A stretch of 64,000 bases of DNA, taken from the NCBI GenBank assembly GCA_038049695.1, contig CP142461.1:25799001-25863000 (forward strand), read 5' to 3'. Positions 35,561-45,541 of this stretch are shown in pieces; the first letter of the stretch is position 1; the number at the start of each line of letters is the position of its first letter. The notes under the pieces are model-generated. The model saw only the letters and a program-made list of their open reading frames with translations. It had not been told where the DNA came from and ran no database searches. The DNA is from Cinnamomum chago. Taxonomy: Eukaryota; Streptophyta; Magnoliopsida; Laurales; Lauraceae. Made by a program: the position numbers and the translations under genes.

Positions 35561-38413
35561 TTGTGTTTTCGTGCAGAGGTTTCGTACAACGCGCCCGAAG
35601 TTCGGGTTTTAGCCTTTTCAGACGTAAGACATCCTGAAGTGTTTACCAAACCCAAGATTCACATGAAACCCGTTTCAAACCGAAAAGAATCTCGAAATAA
35701 CCTACAATGCGCATCTCAGCCAGAATCTCTTCAATTGGATTTCGACGCGTAAGACTAGAGTACGACACTTGAAACCCTATTTCCTATTAAAGCCTGATCC
35801 TATAGTTTTCTAGAAGGAGTATTTCCACCGAGGGTCGCATGAAACACATAGTAGAGTCAACAGTTTCGCATATATACATTGATTGTGTTTTCGTGCAAAG
35901 GTTTCGTACAACGCGCCTGAAGTTCGGGTTTTAGCGTTTTCAGACGTAAGACTTCATGAAGTGTTTACCAAACCCAAGATTCACCCGACACCAGTTTCAA
36001 ACCGAAAAGAATCTCGAAATAACCTACAGTGCGCATCTCAGCCCAGAATCTCTTCAATTGGATTTCGAGGCGTAAGACTAGAGTACGACACTTGAAACCC
36101 TTTTTGCTTTTAAAAATGGATCCCGTAGTTTTCTAGAAGGAGTATTTGGACCAAGAGTCGCATGAAACACATTGTAGAGTCAACAACTTCGTAAAGCTAC
36201 ATTCTTTGAGTTTTCATACAAACGTTCCGTATGACGCATCCGAAGTTCGACTTTTAGCCTTTTCAGTCACAGAACTCCCTGAAGTGTTTACAAAACCCAA
36301 GATTCACCCGAAACCCGTTTTAAAACGAAAAGAATCTCGAAATAACCTACAATGCGCAACTCAGCCCCGAATCCTTTCAATTGGATTTCGAGGCGTAAGA
36401 CTAGAGTACGACACTTGAAACCTTATTTTATATTAAAGCTCAATCCTAGAGTTTTCTAGAAGGAGTTTTTGCACCGAGGGTTGCGTGAAACACTTATTAT
36501 AGTCAACAATTTCGCATAGATACATTGATTGTGTTTTCAGGCAAAGGTTTCGTACAACGCGCCCGAAGTTCGGGTTTAGCCTTTTCAGACGTAAAACTTC
36601 CTGAAGTGTTTACCAAACCCAAGATTCACATGTAACCCGTTTCAAACCGAAAAGAATCTCGAAATAACCTACAATGCGCAACTCAGTCCAGAATCCTTTC
36701 AATTGGATTTCGAGGCGTAAGACTAGAGTACGACACTTGAAATCTTATTTCCTATTAACGCCCGATCCTAGAGTTTTCTAGAAGGAGTATTTTTACCGAG
36801 GGTCGTATGAAACACATAGTATAGTCAACAATTTCGCTTAGATACAATGATTGTGTTTTCGTGCAGAGGTTTCGTACAACGCGCCCGAAGTTCGGGTTTT
36901 AGCCTTTTTACACGTAAAACTTCCTAAAGCGTTTACCAAACCCAAGATTCACCCGAAACCCGTTTCCAACCGAAAAGAATGTCGAAATAACCTACAGTGC
37001 GCATCCCAGCCCAGAATCTCTTCAATTGGATTTCAAGGCGTAAGACTAGACTACGACACTTAAAACCCTTTTTTCTTTTAAAACTCGATCCCGGAGTTTT
37101 CTAGAAGGAGTATTTGGACCGAGAGTCGCTTGAAACACATAGTTGAGTCAACAACTTCGTAAAGCTCCATTGATTGAGTTTTCGTACAGAAGTTCCGTAC
37201 GACTCTTCCGAAGTTCGACCTTTAGCCTTTTTAGTCGCAGAACTCCCTGAAGTGTTTACCAAACCCAAGATTCACCCGAAACCCGTTTCAAACCGAAAAG
37301 AATGCCGAAATAACCTACAATGCGCAACTCAGCCCAGAATCCTTTCAATTGGATTTCGAGGCGTAAGACTAGAGAACGACACTTGAATCCTTATTTTCTA
37401 TTAAAGCTCGATCCTGGAGTTTTCTAGATGGAGTATTTGCACCGAGAGTCGAATGAAACACATAGTATAGTCAACAATTTAACATAATTACATTGATTGT
37501 GTTTTCGTGCAGAGGTTTCGTACAACTCGCTCGAAGTTCGGGTTTTCGCCTTTTCAGACGTAAAACTTCCTGAAGTGTTTACCAAACCCAAGATTCACCC
37601 GAAACCCGTTTCAAACCGAAAAGAATATCGAATTAACCAACAATGCGCATCTCAGCCCAGAATCTTTTCAATTGGATTTCGAGACGTAAGACTAGAGTAC
37701 GACACTTGAAACCCTTTTTTCTTTTAAAACTCGATCCCGGAGTTTTCTAGAAGAGGTATTTGGACCGAGAGTCGCAAGAAACACATACTAGAGTTAACAA
37801 CTTCGTAAAGCTACATTGATTGAGTTTTCCTACAGAAGTTCCGTACGACGCTTCCGAAGTTCGACTTTTTAGCCTTTTCAGTCCCAAAATTCCCTGAAGT
37901 GTTTACCAAACCCAAGATTCACCCGAAAGCATTTTCAAACTGAAAAGAATCTCGAAATAACCTACAAGGCGCAACTCAGCCCAGAATCATTTCAATTGGA
38001 TTTCGGGGCGTAAAACTAGAGTACAACACTTGAAACCTTATTTTCTATTAAAGCTCGATCCTAGAGTTCTCTAAAAGGAGTATTTGCACCGAGGGTCGCA
38101 TGAAACCCATAGTATAGTCAACAATTTCGCATAGATACATTGATTGTGTTTTCGTGCAGAGGTTTCGTACAACGCGCTCGAAGTTCTAGTTTTAGCCGTT
38201 TCAATCGTAAAACTTCCTACAGTATTTCCCAAACCCAAGATTCACCCGAAACCCATTTCAAACCGAAAAGAATCTCGAAATAACCTATAATGCGCAACGC
38301 AGCCCAGAATCTCTTCAATTGGATTTCGAGGCGTAAGACTAGAGTACGACACTTGAAACCCTTTTTTCTTTTAAAACTCGATCGCGGAGTTTTCTAGAAG
38401 GAGTATTTGGACT
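35561..38413 (+). repeat. HOR unit H12, left part (split by the retrotransposon)
   Basis: Monomers 1-8 and most of monomer 9. Shares CCTATAGTT (35803) with H11. Private GACGTAAGACTTC in monomer 2 (near 35949) and GGTTTTCGCC in monomer 7 (near 37546). It is interrupted 54 bp before the expected monomer-10 head; the last five bases are the target duplication. Confidence 0.97.
38409..38413. other. Target-site duplication, left copy (GGACT)
   Basis: Five bases identical to 45933-45937 and equal to the uninterrupted satellite sequence at this place (GTATTTGGACTGAGGG). A length of 5 bp is the usual staggered cut of Ty1/copia-type integrase. Confidence 0.97.
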
Positions 38414-38588
38414 TGTAATTCCACCTGGATCCGAACCCTAGAGGGGGGGTGAATAGGGTGAGCTTCTTTTATGACCAATTTTAACAATTTTAACTTCTTT
38501 AAAACAAACTAGTCACATGTGATGATTATCAAACAATATGCGGAAGCTAATATAAACAATCACCACAAAGCAAGCACCATCACACAAG

Positions 38589-38597
38589 TATTTATAG
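38589..38597 (-). promoter_or_regulatory. Second TATA-like 9-mer in the 3' LTR
   Basis: Counterpart of 43895-43903; same sequence and context. Confidence 0.35.
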
Positions 38598-38665
38598 TGG
38601 TTCGGCCTCAATGCCTACATCCACTACCGGCTTGTGAACCAACACCCCACCGGATTTCCACTATT

Positions 38666-38805
38666 TATGCTTTTCAATAGGCTAAGCAATAACCTTTACA
38701 ATATGCTTTCCAAGGCTAAGCAATAACCTTACATTGATGTTTTTCAAGGCTTAACATCAACCTATACACTATGCTTTTATAGGCTAAGCAATAACCTCTT
38801 CAACC
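38666..38805 (-). repeat. Short degenerate tandem repeat, about 4 x 35 bp, 3' LTR
   Basis: TATGCTTTTCAA...GGCTAAGCAATAACCT recurs from 38666, 38702, about 38737 and 38770; the third copy is the most changed (GGCTTAACATCAACCT). Located in the part of the LTR nearest its 3' end on the minus strand. Confidence 0.75.
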
Positions 38806-38968
38806 ACATGGTTGGTTATCTCACTAAGTTGTGTCTTTAATACACTAGATGGAGATTCATTTTAGCTCATTACATTTGCCTCTAAAATAGGCGGATATGG
38901 AAGTGAAATACAAATACACACTCACACTATGAATGCAAAGATGAAAACAAATGAAGTGTGTGTGTGTG

Positions 38969-39057
38969 ATCCTCAATCATTTTGAAAATGAAAGTTCATA
39001 AATGTAAGCCTAAGGCTTTTGAAAGTTTTAGCTCATAAAACATTTATGATTGAGGAT
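38969..39057 (-). other. Bulged hairpin with nested dyad, 3' LTR
   Basis: The right arm at 39041-39057 pairs with a split left arm, ATCCTCAATCAT at 38969-38980 plus CATAAATG at 38997-39004; a 16-base insertion (38981-38996) separates the two parts. The loop contains a second perfect dyad, AAGCCT-A-AGGCTT at 39006-39018. A 13-bp GT run (38956-38968) lies next to it. In the RNA this lies downstream of the likely start, so a leader structure is possible. Confidence 0.65.
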
Positions 39058-39303
39058 GTAATGCAATCACATGTTAAAAGTAACAACTTGTTAATGATAT
39101 CAAAGTTACACAAGTTGTATGAAATGGATTAGCTCTAAACATGTGATGCATAGGGATGTCAATCAAATCACCAATGAAGCTCAAAACATAAAAATAGATT
39201 TGATTGAAATTAGGGGACAAATCATATGTAATTAAAAGGACAACTTGAAAAGGATTTACCAATCAAAGTAAGGCAAGTTGTGAAACATTAAAACAATAAT
39301 ACA

Positions 39304-39899
39304 CATATGATTTGTAATGATGTTGGATCCAAAACATAAGATACATTTGAAAGAGATTTTCTTATGATGGAAAAACAACAACCAATGATTCAACAAAGTA
39401 TATGAATCATGTTACATATTTCATTAACATGATCTACTTAGATTTACCAAAGATAAAGTACTACTTTGATGAATCAATGGTGATGTATCCAAAACAATAG
39501 ATCTATTCAAAATATAGAATATGCTAAGGATACAACATATCATATATTAACATGTTACAAAGATTTACCAATGATAAAACAAAACATGAAAACATATGAT
39601 TTGTAAAGAAGTTGAATCCAAAACATAAGTTAGTTTTGAGAGAGATGTTCTTATGATGGAAAACAACAACCAAAGATTCAACCAAGTATATGGATCATGT
39701 TACATATGATTTACCAAAGTTCTTTCATTAACATGATCTACTTTGATTTACCAATTCAAGTACTACTTGGATTGAATCATGTGATGTTATATCCAAAACA
39801 ATAAATCAACTCAAAACATAAAATATGTTAAGGACACAACACAAACATAGTTTAACATGCTAGAAATGATTTACCAAAAATAAAACAAGAGCATGCAAA
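39304..39899 (-). repeat. Diverged tandem duplication inside the 3' LTR (289 + 307 bp)
   Basis: Copy 1 (39304-39592) and copy 2 (39593-39899) both start CATATGATTTGTAA. They share in the same order TCCAAAACATAAG, CTTATGATGGAAAA, TCATGTTACATAT, CATTAACATGATCTACTT, ATCCAAAACAAT and GATTTACCAA. A third start (CATATGATT) lies at 39900. The repeated GATTTACCAA resembles the interior motif. Confidence 0.8.
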
Positions 39900-40068
39900 C
39901 ATATGATTAAGAAAGGAAGAGCCTACTTGGTAGTTTAACTTCATTAATCCAAGCTTTAGCTTTCCTAATCTTCCCCTTCATCCCTTGGTTCTTTTCCCTT
40001 TTGATATGCCTCAAATCCTCTCAAGGAGGGGTTAAAAATTCCCAACTTTTGGCAAGGGAAAGAACTCA

Positions 40069-40077
40069 TATTTATAG
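40069..40077 (-). promoter_or_regulatory. TATA box in the 3' LTR
   Basis: Same CTATAAATA as in the right LTR. In this copy it could drive read-out transcription into the satellite to the left. Confidence 0.65.
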
Positions 40078-40100
40078 GGAAAAGTGGCCAACGGCTAGTT

Positions 40101-40235
40101 CTCGGTCGACCGGCAAACAGGCCTCGGTCGACCGAGAACACACAACGGTCATATTTCTGACCGTTGGTGCTCCCAGGCAATTTTTGCCTGCAGTTGTCTC
40201 GGTCGACCGAGACCTGCCTCTCGGTTGACCGACGA
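40101..40235 (-). promoter_or_regulatory. Cluster of palindromes upstream of the TATA box, 3' LTR
   Basis: Same cluster: 40103-40112, 40123-40136, 40196-40213 and 40222-40231. Hairpins have arms 40143-40151/40158-40166 and 40174-40180/40184-40190. The fourth core reads CGGTTGACCG because of the T at 40226, a C-to-T change at a CpG, as expected from methylation followed by deamination. Confidence 0.8.
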
Positions 40236-40627
40236 CACTGCCGGGACAACCCCCCTTTTGACAAAAAATCCAACTTTTGTCATTTCAAAGTTATTTCTTT
40301 GGGGGACCTTTTGGCCACTAAATCAAGCTTGGAAAACATGTTTTAAAGATTCTAATGGTTTTTAAAACATGACATAAAAAGCCTAAAAAGATTCAAAACT
40401 TTTAAAACAAAGGCTTGCTTGATTTCTTGAAAACTCTTTTCTAAATCAAATGCATCCAAGATGAAAAAACAAATCATGCATAAATCAATACTTTTACAAA
40501 TCTTAAAAGCAATGCATGAATAAAACAAGATTTCAAGTTTATTTAAAACCAATGCAAGTGTGTAAATCAAATGATGCTTTGAATGATAATGCATCCATCA
40601 AATTGCAATCTAGAAAATTCCTAACAA

Positions 40628-40638
40628 TCTCCCCCTTT
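40628..40638 (-). promoter_or_regulatory. Polypurine tract (plus-strand primer)
   Basis: The minus strand reads AAAGGGGGAGA, then one T, then the LTR start TGTTAG. This is the expected place for the RNase H-resistant primer of plus-strand synthesis, and the sequence is close to that of SIRE-type elements as I remember it. Confidence 0.93.
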
Positions 40639-40684
40639 GCAATTTGATGGCAACACACTCACCACTGAATTAACACACTTAGTC

Positions 40685-41195
40685 TTCAGCTCCCCCTCAG
40701 CTGGACAAGGCTTGAAATCTTCTTGGATGCTTCTTCTCTTAGCTTGGGCTCTTGGGCTTCAATCTTCATGATGCTTGGTGCTTGATCATTCTTCAAGCTT
40801 TCTCTTCTTTAGCCAAGCATCTTCTTTAGCTTCCAAGCTTTGTTTCTTCTATTTGCTCCCCCCCTTTGACCATGCCTCTTTCTCCCTTTGGCAAGGTATG
40901 TATTCTCTCCCCTTGTAGAAGATCATACAAAAACCTCCCCTTAGGAAGCTTGGACATTCTCTTCACCCTTTTGAGAACTTGCATAATTTCTCCCCCTTTG
41001 CCATTAAATTGCAAAGGTACCTACACACATGAAACAAGGAAAATACCATTAGTAGCACCTGTTAACAAATGAAATCGAAAATGAAGTACATAACAGGCTA
41101 TCATGTGAGGTAGTAGTCTCTAAGGGCTCAAAGGCAATCCAAGGGTCAATTTGATCAAAACTAATACTTCCTATGAAGGTTTACACTCCCCCTCA
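40685..41195 (-). repeat. Extra polypurine-tract-like motifs upstream of the 3' LTR
   Basis: Beyond the functional tract, the plus strand shows CTCCCCCT at 40690-40697, CTCCCCCCCTTT at 40856-40867, TTCTCCCCCTTTG ending at 41000, and CTCCCCCT at 41186-41193. Each is a purine run on the coding strand. The copy ending at 41000 is followed by a GCCATTAAATTGCAAAGG context resembling the real tract, which suggests duplication. Multiple tracts here are a known Sirevirus trait. Confidence 0.75.
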
Positions 41196-41224
41196 ATCCA
41201 TTATCTCCTTTTGTCAAACTTTTG

Positions 41225-43640
41225 ACAAAGATTTAACTATTAGGTACAAGAAGAAGATGGTTTAACCAAGTGAGGGTCAACTTCAAAGAAAGGATTAGAT
41301 TCATTTAACTATCAAGCTCATATGATCAAATTGCCAAAAGAAAGCAAGGTCTATGGGAAAAGCCATCATGGATATCAATTGGAAAGACAAAGAATACCAA
41401 TTGAGATTTAGGATATGACTATTTAAATCAATCACTCTAAAATGGATTTAAAAATATACCTATTAGGAAAAATCCAAATTAGAGCTATCCATGATATGGG
41501 GTTTACTCAAACATAGCATCAATCAATATTACTTATGAAAATCATATGCTATGTAAGATTTTGAAAATCATTTCATTCAATCAATAAATATGACTTATTA
41601 AGGTGCATGAAAGAGTGAAATGAAATTCAAACATGAAGCCAACCTCAACTAATAACCAACCAATATTATGAACACATAAACATGGTGGTCATGAGATATA
41701 CCTATATGAGCAAAGAGAGGTGGCAGCAAGAGCATAATGATGCTAATGGTGTGTGACATGGAACAACCATATAACTTATCAAGTTCAATCCAATGCACAC
41801 AAGATTTATCACATTCACAAGAAATCAAATCAATCAAACATTATACCAATTGAAACTAATTGAATTTGATAACATGATAAAGAGCAAGAATGTGACAAAA
41901 ATCCATCAAGCATCATAAATGCATATTCATCACTAATAAAGATATAACTATTGAGTATAGTGATGAACAAGATAAATTGCAATGCACAAGGATATGACTT
42001 TGAAATGCATGCAATTTATAAAGTGACTAAATCATATGAATTCAACATCTAAGTTATCCATCAAACACATAGAAATATGAGGAATGGATTTCAAAGAGTT
42101 TCATATGATCAAGGCACTTACTATGAGGTTGAGACATGTATAAGGATGTTATCACTTAGAGAATATACATGAATCAACATCATAACCATCCAAAAAGAAA
42201 TGACTATAAGGCATAGAGGATGGATTTGAGTTCTAGTATGGTTTCAACAAATAGAACTAAGATCACAACCATACATAGAACACTTTGACATTTGCATAGA
42301 GAGGATCAATCAACACTCAAGATCTAACTCATACCAAATCATCAATAAAGAATATAACTATGTAAGCACAAGAAGGTATGAAGTTAGAGAGACATCATGG
42401 ATCACATAAAGATGAAGATGGACCACATAAATGGATATACCTATTAAGAACAATGGTTTAATTCCAATTCATCTAAAATGATCCATTAAGCTATCATGTA
42501 ACATCTCCACTCTTAGCAAATGTACTATGCTTACAATGCAATGGAAAAGGATATGTGGTTTAAACCAAATGAGCTTAGCACATAAAATCACATATGTACA
42601 TAAAAAGCTCAAATGCAAGATTTTACTATAAAGCACATAAACAATCATCAAAATGCATCTAAGAGAATATACCAAGTTAGGCACAAACATGCAAATCAAT
42701 GAAACTATATCCAACCATGCAATGTAAGACATCAAAATCAATTTGCATAAAGAATGTAACTCAATGAGCAAAGATGCAAATTGTTTGTAAAAATTATTTC
42801 CTTCCAAATGATACAATCATAATTAGGCACAAGGAAATAAATTCAAGGAAAATGCTTCTATAAATATAACTAATAAAGCTTAGAACATTTTCCAAAGTTT
42901 TTCAAATCACTTCAATGTATGAAATTTCAACAAAGAATCATTTATAGAATTAAGAGCAAGTGACTTTGAAAAACAAGAAGTGTACTATTGTAAAGTTTTC
43001 AATATCTAAAAACAATAGACACTTACAAATTTCCATATCAAGAGATATAACTTGAAAATCAATGGAAAACTTAAATAGATTCAAATCATTTGATTCAAAA
43101 AGGATATAATTATGACAATCATCAAATGATTTTCCAACATCAATTGATCATGAAAAACTAGCTATGAAAGCATTTGTAATCACAATCAATTGATCATGAC
43201 TAGATATGCACAACAAGAGATATTACTAAATGAACAACATGCAAATCCATCATGAAAGAATTGTAATCAAAGGATTTTGAAAACCATGAGATATAACTTA
43301 GAAGTTCATGAATACAAAATCAAATGATCACAAAGAAACATTGCATTTTAAAAGATGTGACTTTAAAGAAACAAAATGCAAATGTAACATGACCAACAAA
43401 AAGATATAACTAAAAAACATAGGTTGGTCTAGGGGTATCAAGGCCTAAAGGTTACTCAAATAGTCTACCTTTGAAAATTCACCTAAGGTCTTGAAAAGGA
43501 TGTCCTTGAGAGAACACTTAGAGGACTCACCAACTCTAGAAGATATTACTTAGAAAAGTCTTAGAGTGGTGCAAAGAGGCTAGGGAAAAACATTTTCAAA
43601 CATAGTGGAAATCATCAAAAAGATATGCATTAAAAACACA
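41225..43640 (-). repeat. Irregular array of a GATATAACT-like motif
   Basis: On the plus strand, variants of AGATATAACTA recur roughly every 50-150 bp. Exact GATATAACT occurs at about 41941, 43043, 43290 and 43402. GATATGACT or ATATGACT occurs near 41412, 41588 and 41991; GATATACCTAT or ATATACCTAT near 41454, 41695 and 42434; GATATTACT near 43219 and 43542. Further variants are at 42351, 42865 and 43103. I count about twenty. Flanks are A-rich and variable. The array is too irregular for a standard tandem repeat and has no open frame. Function unknown. Confidence 0.6.
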
Positions 43641-43704
43641 ACACTAGGGTTCAAATCTAGCAAGGATCAACTCCGGGTTGTTAAGCCCTAAAATGGACTA
43701 ACCC

Positions 43705-43716
43705 GCTCTGATACCA
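43705..43716 (-). promoter_or_regulatory. Primer-binding site for initiator tRNA-Met
   Basis: The minus strand reads TGGTATCAGAGC, the 12-nt complement of the plant initiator tRNA-Met 3' end, separated from the LTR end by two bases (AG). This is the minus-strand DNA priming site used by most plant Ty1/copia elements, and it fixes the element's orientation. Confidence 0.96.
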
Positions 43717-43894
43717 CTTGTAATTCCACCTGGATCCGAACCCTAGAGGGGGGGGTGAATAGGGTGAGCTTCTTTTATGACCAATTTTAACAATTTTAAC
43801 TTCTTTAAAACAAACTAGTCACATGTGATGATTATCAAACAATATGCGGAAGCTAATATAAACAATCACCACAAAGCAAGCACCATCACACAAG

Positions 43895-43903
43895 TATTTA
43901 TAG
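43895..43903 (-). promoter_or_regulatory. Second TATA-like 9-mer in the 5' LTR
   Basis: Identical CTATAAATA about 180 bp before the LTR end, preceded on the minus strand by CCGAACCA and a GGATGTAGGC block. I recall similar blocks in the downstream half of many plant LTRs, so this may be a conserved U5 element rather than a promoter. Confidence 0.35.
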
Positions 43904-43971
43904 TGGTTCGGCCTCAATGCCTACATCCACTACCGGCTTGTGAACCAACACCCCACCGGATTTCCACTATT

Positions 43972-44111
43972 TATGCTTTTCAATAGGCTAAGCAATAACC
44001 TTTACAATATGCTTTCCAAGGCTAAGCAATAACCTTACATTGATGTTTTTCAAGGCTTAACATCAACCTATACACTATGCTTTTATAGGCTAAGCAATAA
44101 CCTCTTCAACC
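43972..44111 (-). repeat. Short degenerate tandem repeat, about 4 x 35 bp, 5' LTR
   Basis: Counterpart of 38666-38805 with the same four copies. Confidence 0.75.
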
Positions 44112-44274
44112 ACATGGTTGGTTATCTCACTAAGTTGTGTCTTTAATACACTAGATGGAGATTCATTTTAGCTCATTACATTTGCCCCTAAAATAGGCGG
44201 ATATGGAAGTGAAATACAAATACACACTCACACTATGAATGCAAAGATGAAAACAAATGAAGTGTGTGTGTGTG

Positions 44275-44363
44275 ATCCTCAATCATTTTGAAAATGAAAG
44301 TTCATAAATGTAAGCCTAAGGCTTTTGAAAGTTTTAGCTCATAAAACATTTATGATTGAGGAT
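44275..44363 (-). other. Bulged hairpin with nested dyad, 5' LTR
   Basis: Identical to 38969-39057 at the LTR offset of 5306. In this copy it would fall within the transcribed leader if transcription starts at the TATA box near 45380. Confidence 0.65.
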
Positions 44364-44609
44364 GTAATGCAATCACATGTTAAAAGTAACAACTTGTTAA
44401 TGATATCAAAGTTACACAAGTTGTATGAAATGGATTAGCTCTAAACATGTGATGCATAGGGATGTCAATCAAATCACCAATGAAGCTCAAAACATAAAAA
44501 TAGATTTGATTGAAATTAGGGGACAAATCATATGTAATTAAAAGGACAACTTGAAAAGGATTTACCAATCAAAGTAAGGCAAGTTGTGAAACATTAAAAC
44601 AATAATACA

Positions 44610-45205
44610 CATATGATTTGTAATGATGTTGGATCCAAAACATAAGATACATTTGAAAGAGATTTTCTTATGATGGAAAAACAACAACCAATGATTCAAC
44701 AAAGTATATGAATCATGTTACATATTTCATTAACATGATCTACTTAGATTTACCAAAGATAAAGTACTACTTTGATGAATCAATGGTGATGTATCCAAAA
44801 CAATAGATCTATTCAAAATATAGAATATGCTAAGGATACAACATATCATATATTAACATGTTACAAAGATTTACCAATGATAAAACAAAACATGAAAACA
44901 TATGATTTGTAAAGAAGTTGAATCCAAAACATAAGTTAGTTTTGAGAGAGATGTTCTTATGATGGAAAACAACAACCAAAGATTCAACCAAGTATATGGA
45001 TCATGTTACATATGATTTACCAAAGTTCTTTCATTAACATGATCTACTTTGATTTACCAATTCAAGTACTACTTGGATTGAATCATGTGATGTTATATCC
45101 AAAACAATAAATCAACTCAAAACATAAAATATGTTAAGGACACAACACAAACATAGTTTAACATGCTAGAAATGATTTACCAAAAATAAAACAAGAGCAT
45201 GCAAA
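44610..45205 (-). repeat. Diverged tandem duplication inside the 5' LTR
   Basis: Same duplication as at 39304-39899; the copies differ from each other far more than the two LTRs do, so it is much older than this insertion. Confidence 0.8.
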
Positions 45206-45374
45206 CATATGATTAAGAAAGGAAGAGCCTACTTGGTAGTTTAACTTCATTAATCCAAGCTTTAGCTTTCCTAATCTTCCCCTTCATCCCTTGGTTCTTT
45301 TCCCTTTTGATATGCCTCAAATCCTCTCAAGGAGGGGTTAAAAATTCCCAACTTTTGGCAAGGGAAAGAACTCA

Positions 45375-45383
45375 TATTTATAG
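45375..45383 (-). promoter_or_regulatory. TATA box of the 5' LTR promoter
   Basis: The minus strand reads CTATAAATA, shortly after the GC-rich palindrome cluster in the direction of transcription. A start about 30 bp downstream, near 45345, is inferred. This is the expected U3 promoter layout; see also the second identical 9-mer at 43895-43903. Confidence 0.7.
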
Positions 45384-45406
45384 GGAAAAGTGGCCAACGG
45401 CTAGTT

Positions 45407-45541
45407 CTCGGTCGACCGGCAAACAGGCCTCGGTCGACCGAGAACACACAACGGTCATATTTCTGACCGTTGGTGCTCCCAGGCAATTTTTGCCTGCAGT
45501 TGTCTCGGTCGACCGAGACCTGCCTCTCGGTCGACCGACGA
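45407..45541 (-). promoter_or_regulatory. Cluster of palindromes upstream of the TATA box, 5' LTR
   Basis: A GC-rich island in an AT-rich LTR. It holds four copies of a CGGTCGACCG core at 45409-45418, 45429-45442 (14-bp perfect, CTCGGTCGACCGAG), 45502-45519 (18-bp perfect) and 45528-45537, all intact here. Between them lie two short hairpins with arms CAACGGTCA/TGACCGTTG and CAGGCAA/TTGCCTG. The position just upstream of the TATA box suggests an enhancer bound by a dimeric factor; palindrome arrays at this place are reported for Sireviruses. Confidence 0.8.

Larger units (their letters stand above)
1..38413. repeat. Satellite array, left block (323-bp monomers in 3230-bp HOR)
   Basis: Uninterrupted head-to-tail satellite. 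Every landmark recurs at exactly 3230-bp steps, for example the monomer-1 head at 31, 3261, 6491 and so on to 35561. Inside each step the same landmark recurs ten times at 322-324 bp. Copies differ by only a few bases per 3.2 kb. No host gene interrupts it. Short open frames recur with the repeat but are broken in about half of the monomers by 1-bp length changes, and 323 is not a multiple of three. Large homogenised HOR arrays like this are typical of centromeric or subtelomeric heterochromatin; which of these applies cannot be read from the sequence. Confidence 0.98.
38414..40626 (-). repeat. 3' LTR of the element (left copy, 2213 bp)
   Basis: Nearly identical to 43719-45932 at an offset of 5306. 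On the minus strand it is preceded directly by the polypurine tract. The T at 40226 breaks one of the upstream palindromes by a change at a CpG. Open frames of 60-102 codons are present on both strands, but they only read through the palindromes (repeated SVDR) and AT-rich sequence, so I do not call genes. Confidence 0.96.
40627..43718 (-). other. Interior of the element, non-coding (3092 bp)
   Basis: AT-rich sequence without a recognisable gene. The only frames above 60 codons are minus 42469-42816 (115 codons), minus 41649-41837, minus 40826-41014 and plus 40866-41072. None shows a zinc knuckle, an aspartic protease DTG, an integrase HHCC/DDE, or the reverse transcriptase YVDD motif. The 42469-42816 product is leucine-, isoleucine- and cysteine-rich, as expected from reading AT-rich DNA. 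It holds the polypurine repeats near its 3' end and the AT motif array over most of the rest. A deletion derivative whose coding part was replaced by repeat-like filler is the simplest reading. Confidence 0.85.

Noticed and set aside
1-38413. CRISPR-like repeat/spacer reading of the conserved 15-mer
   Set aside because: The sequence between copies is itself repeated and homologous, the period is 323 bp, and there are no cas genes; this is a eukaryotic satellite.
39965-40273. 102-codon minus-strand frame (and its twin at 45271-45579) with repeated SVDR residues
   Set aside because: The repeated residues come from the CGGTCGACCG palindromes, which also give SVDR-like residues on the other strand. 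It spans the promoter region of an LTR, so a protein is implausible.
42469-42816. 115-codon minus-strand frame in the element interior
   Set aside because: Leucine- and isoleucine-rich product with no recognisable motif in AT-rich sequence; no gag or env similarity that I can see. A profile search for Sirevirus gag/env would decide.
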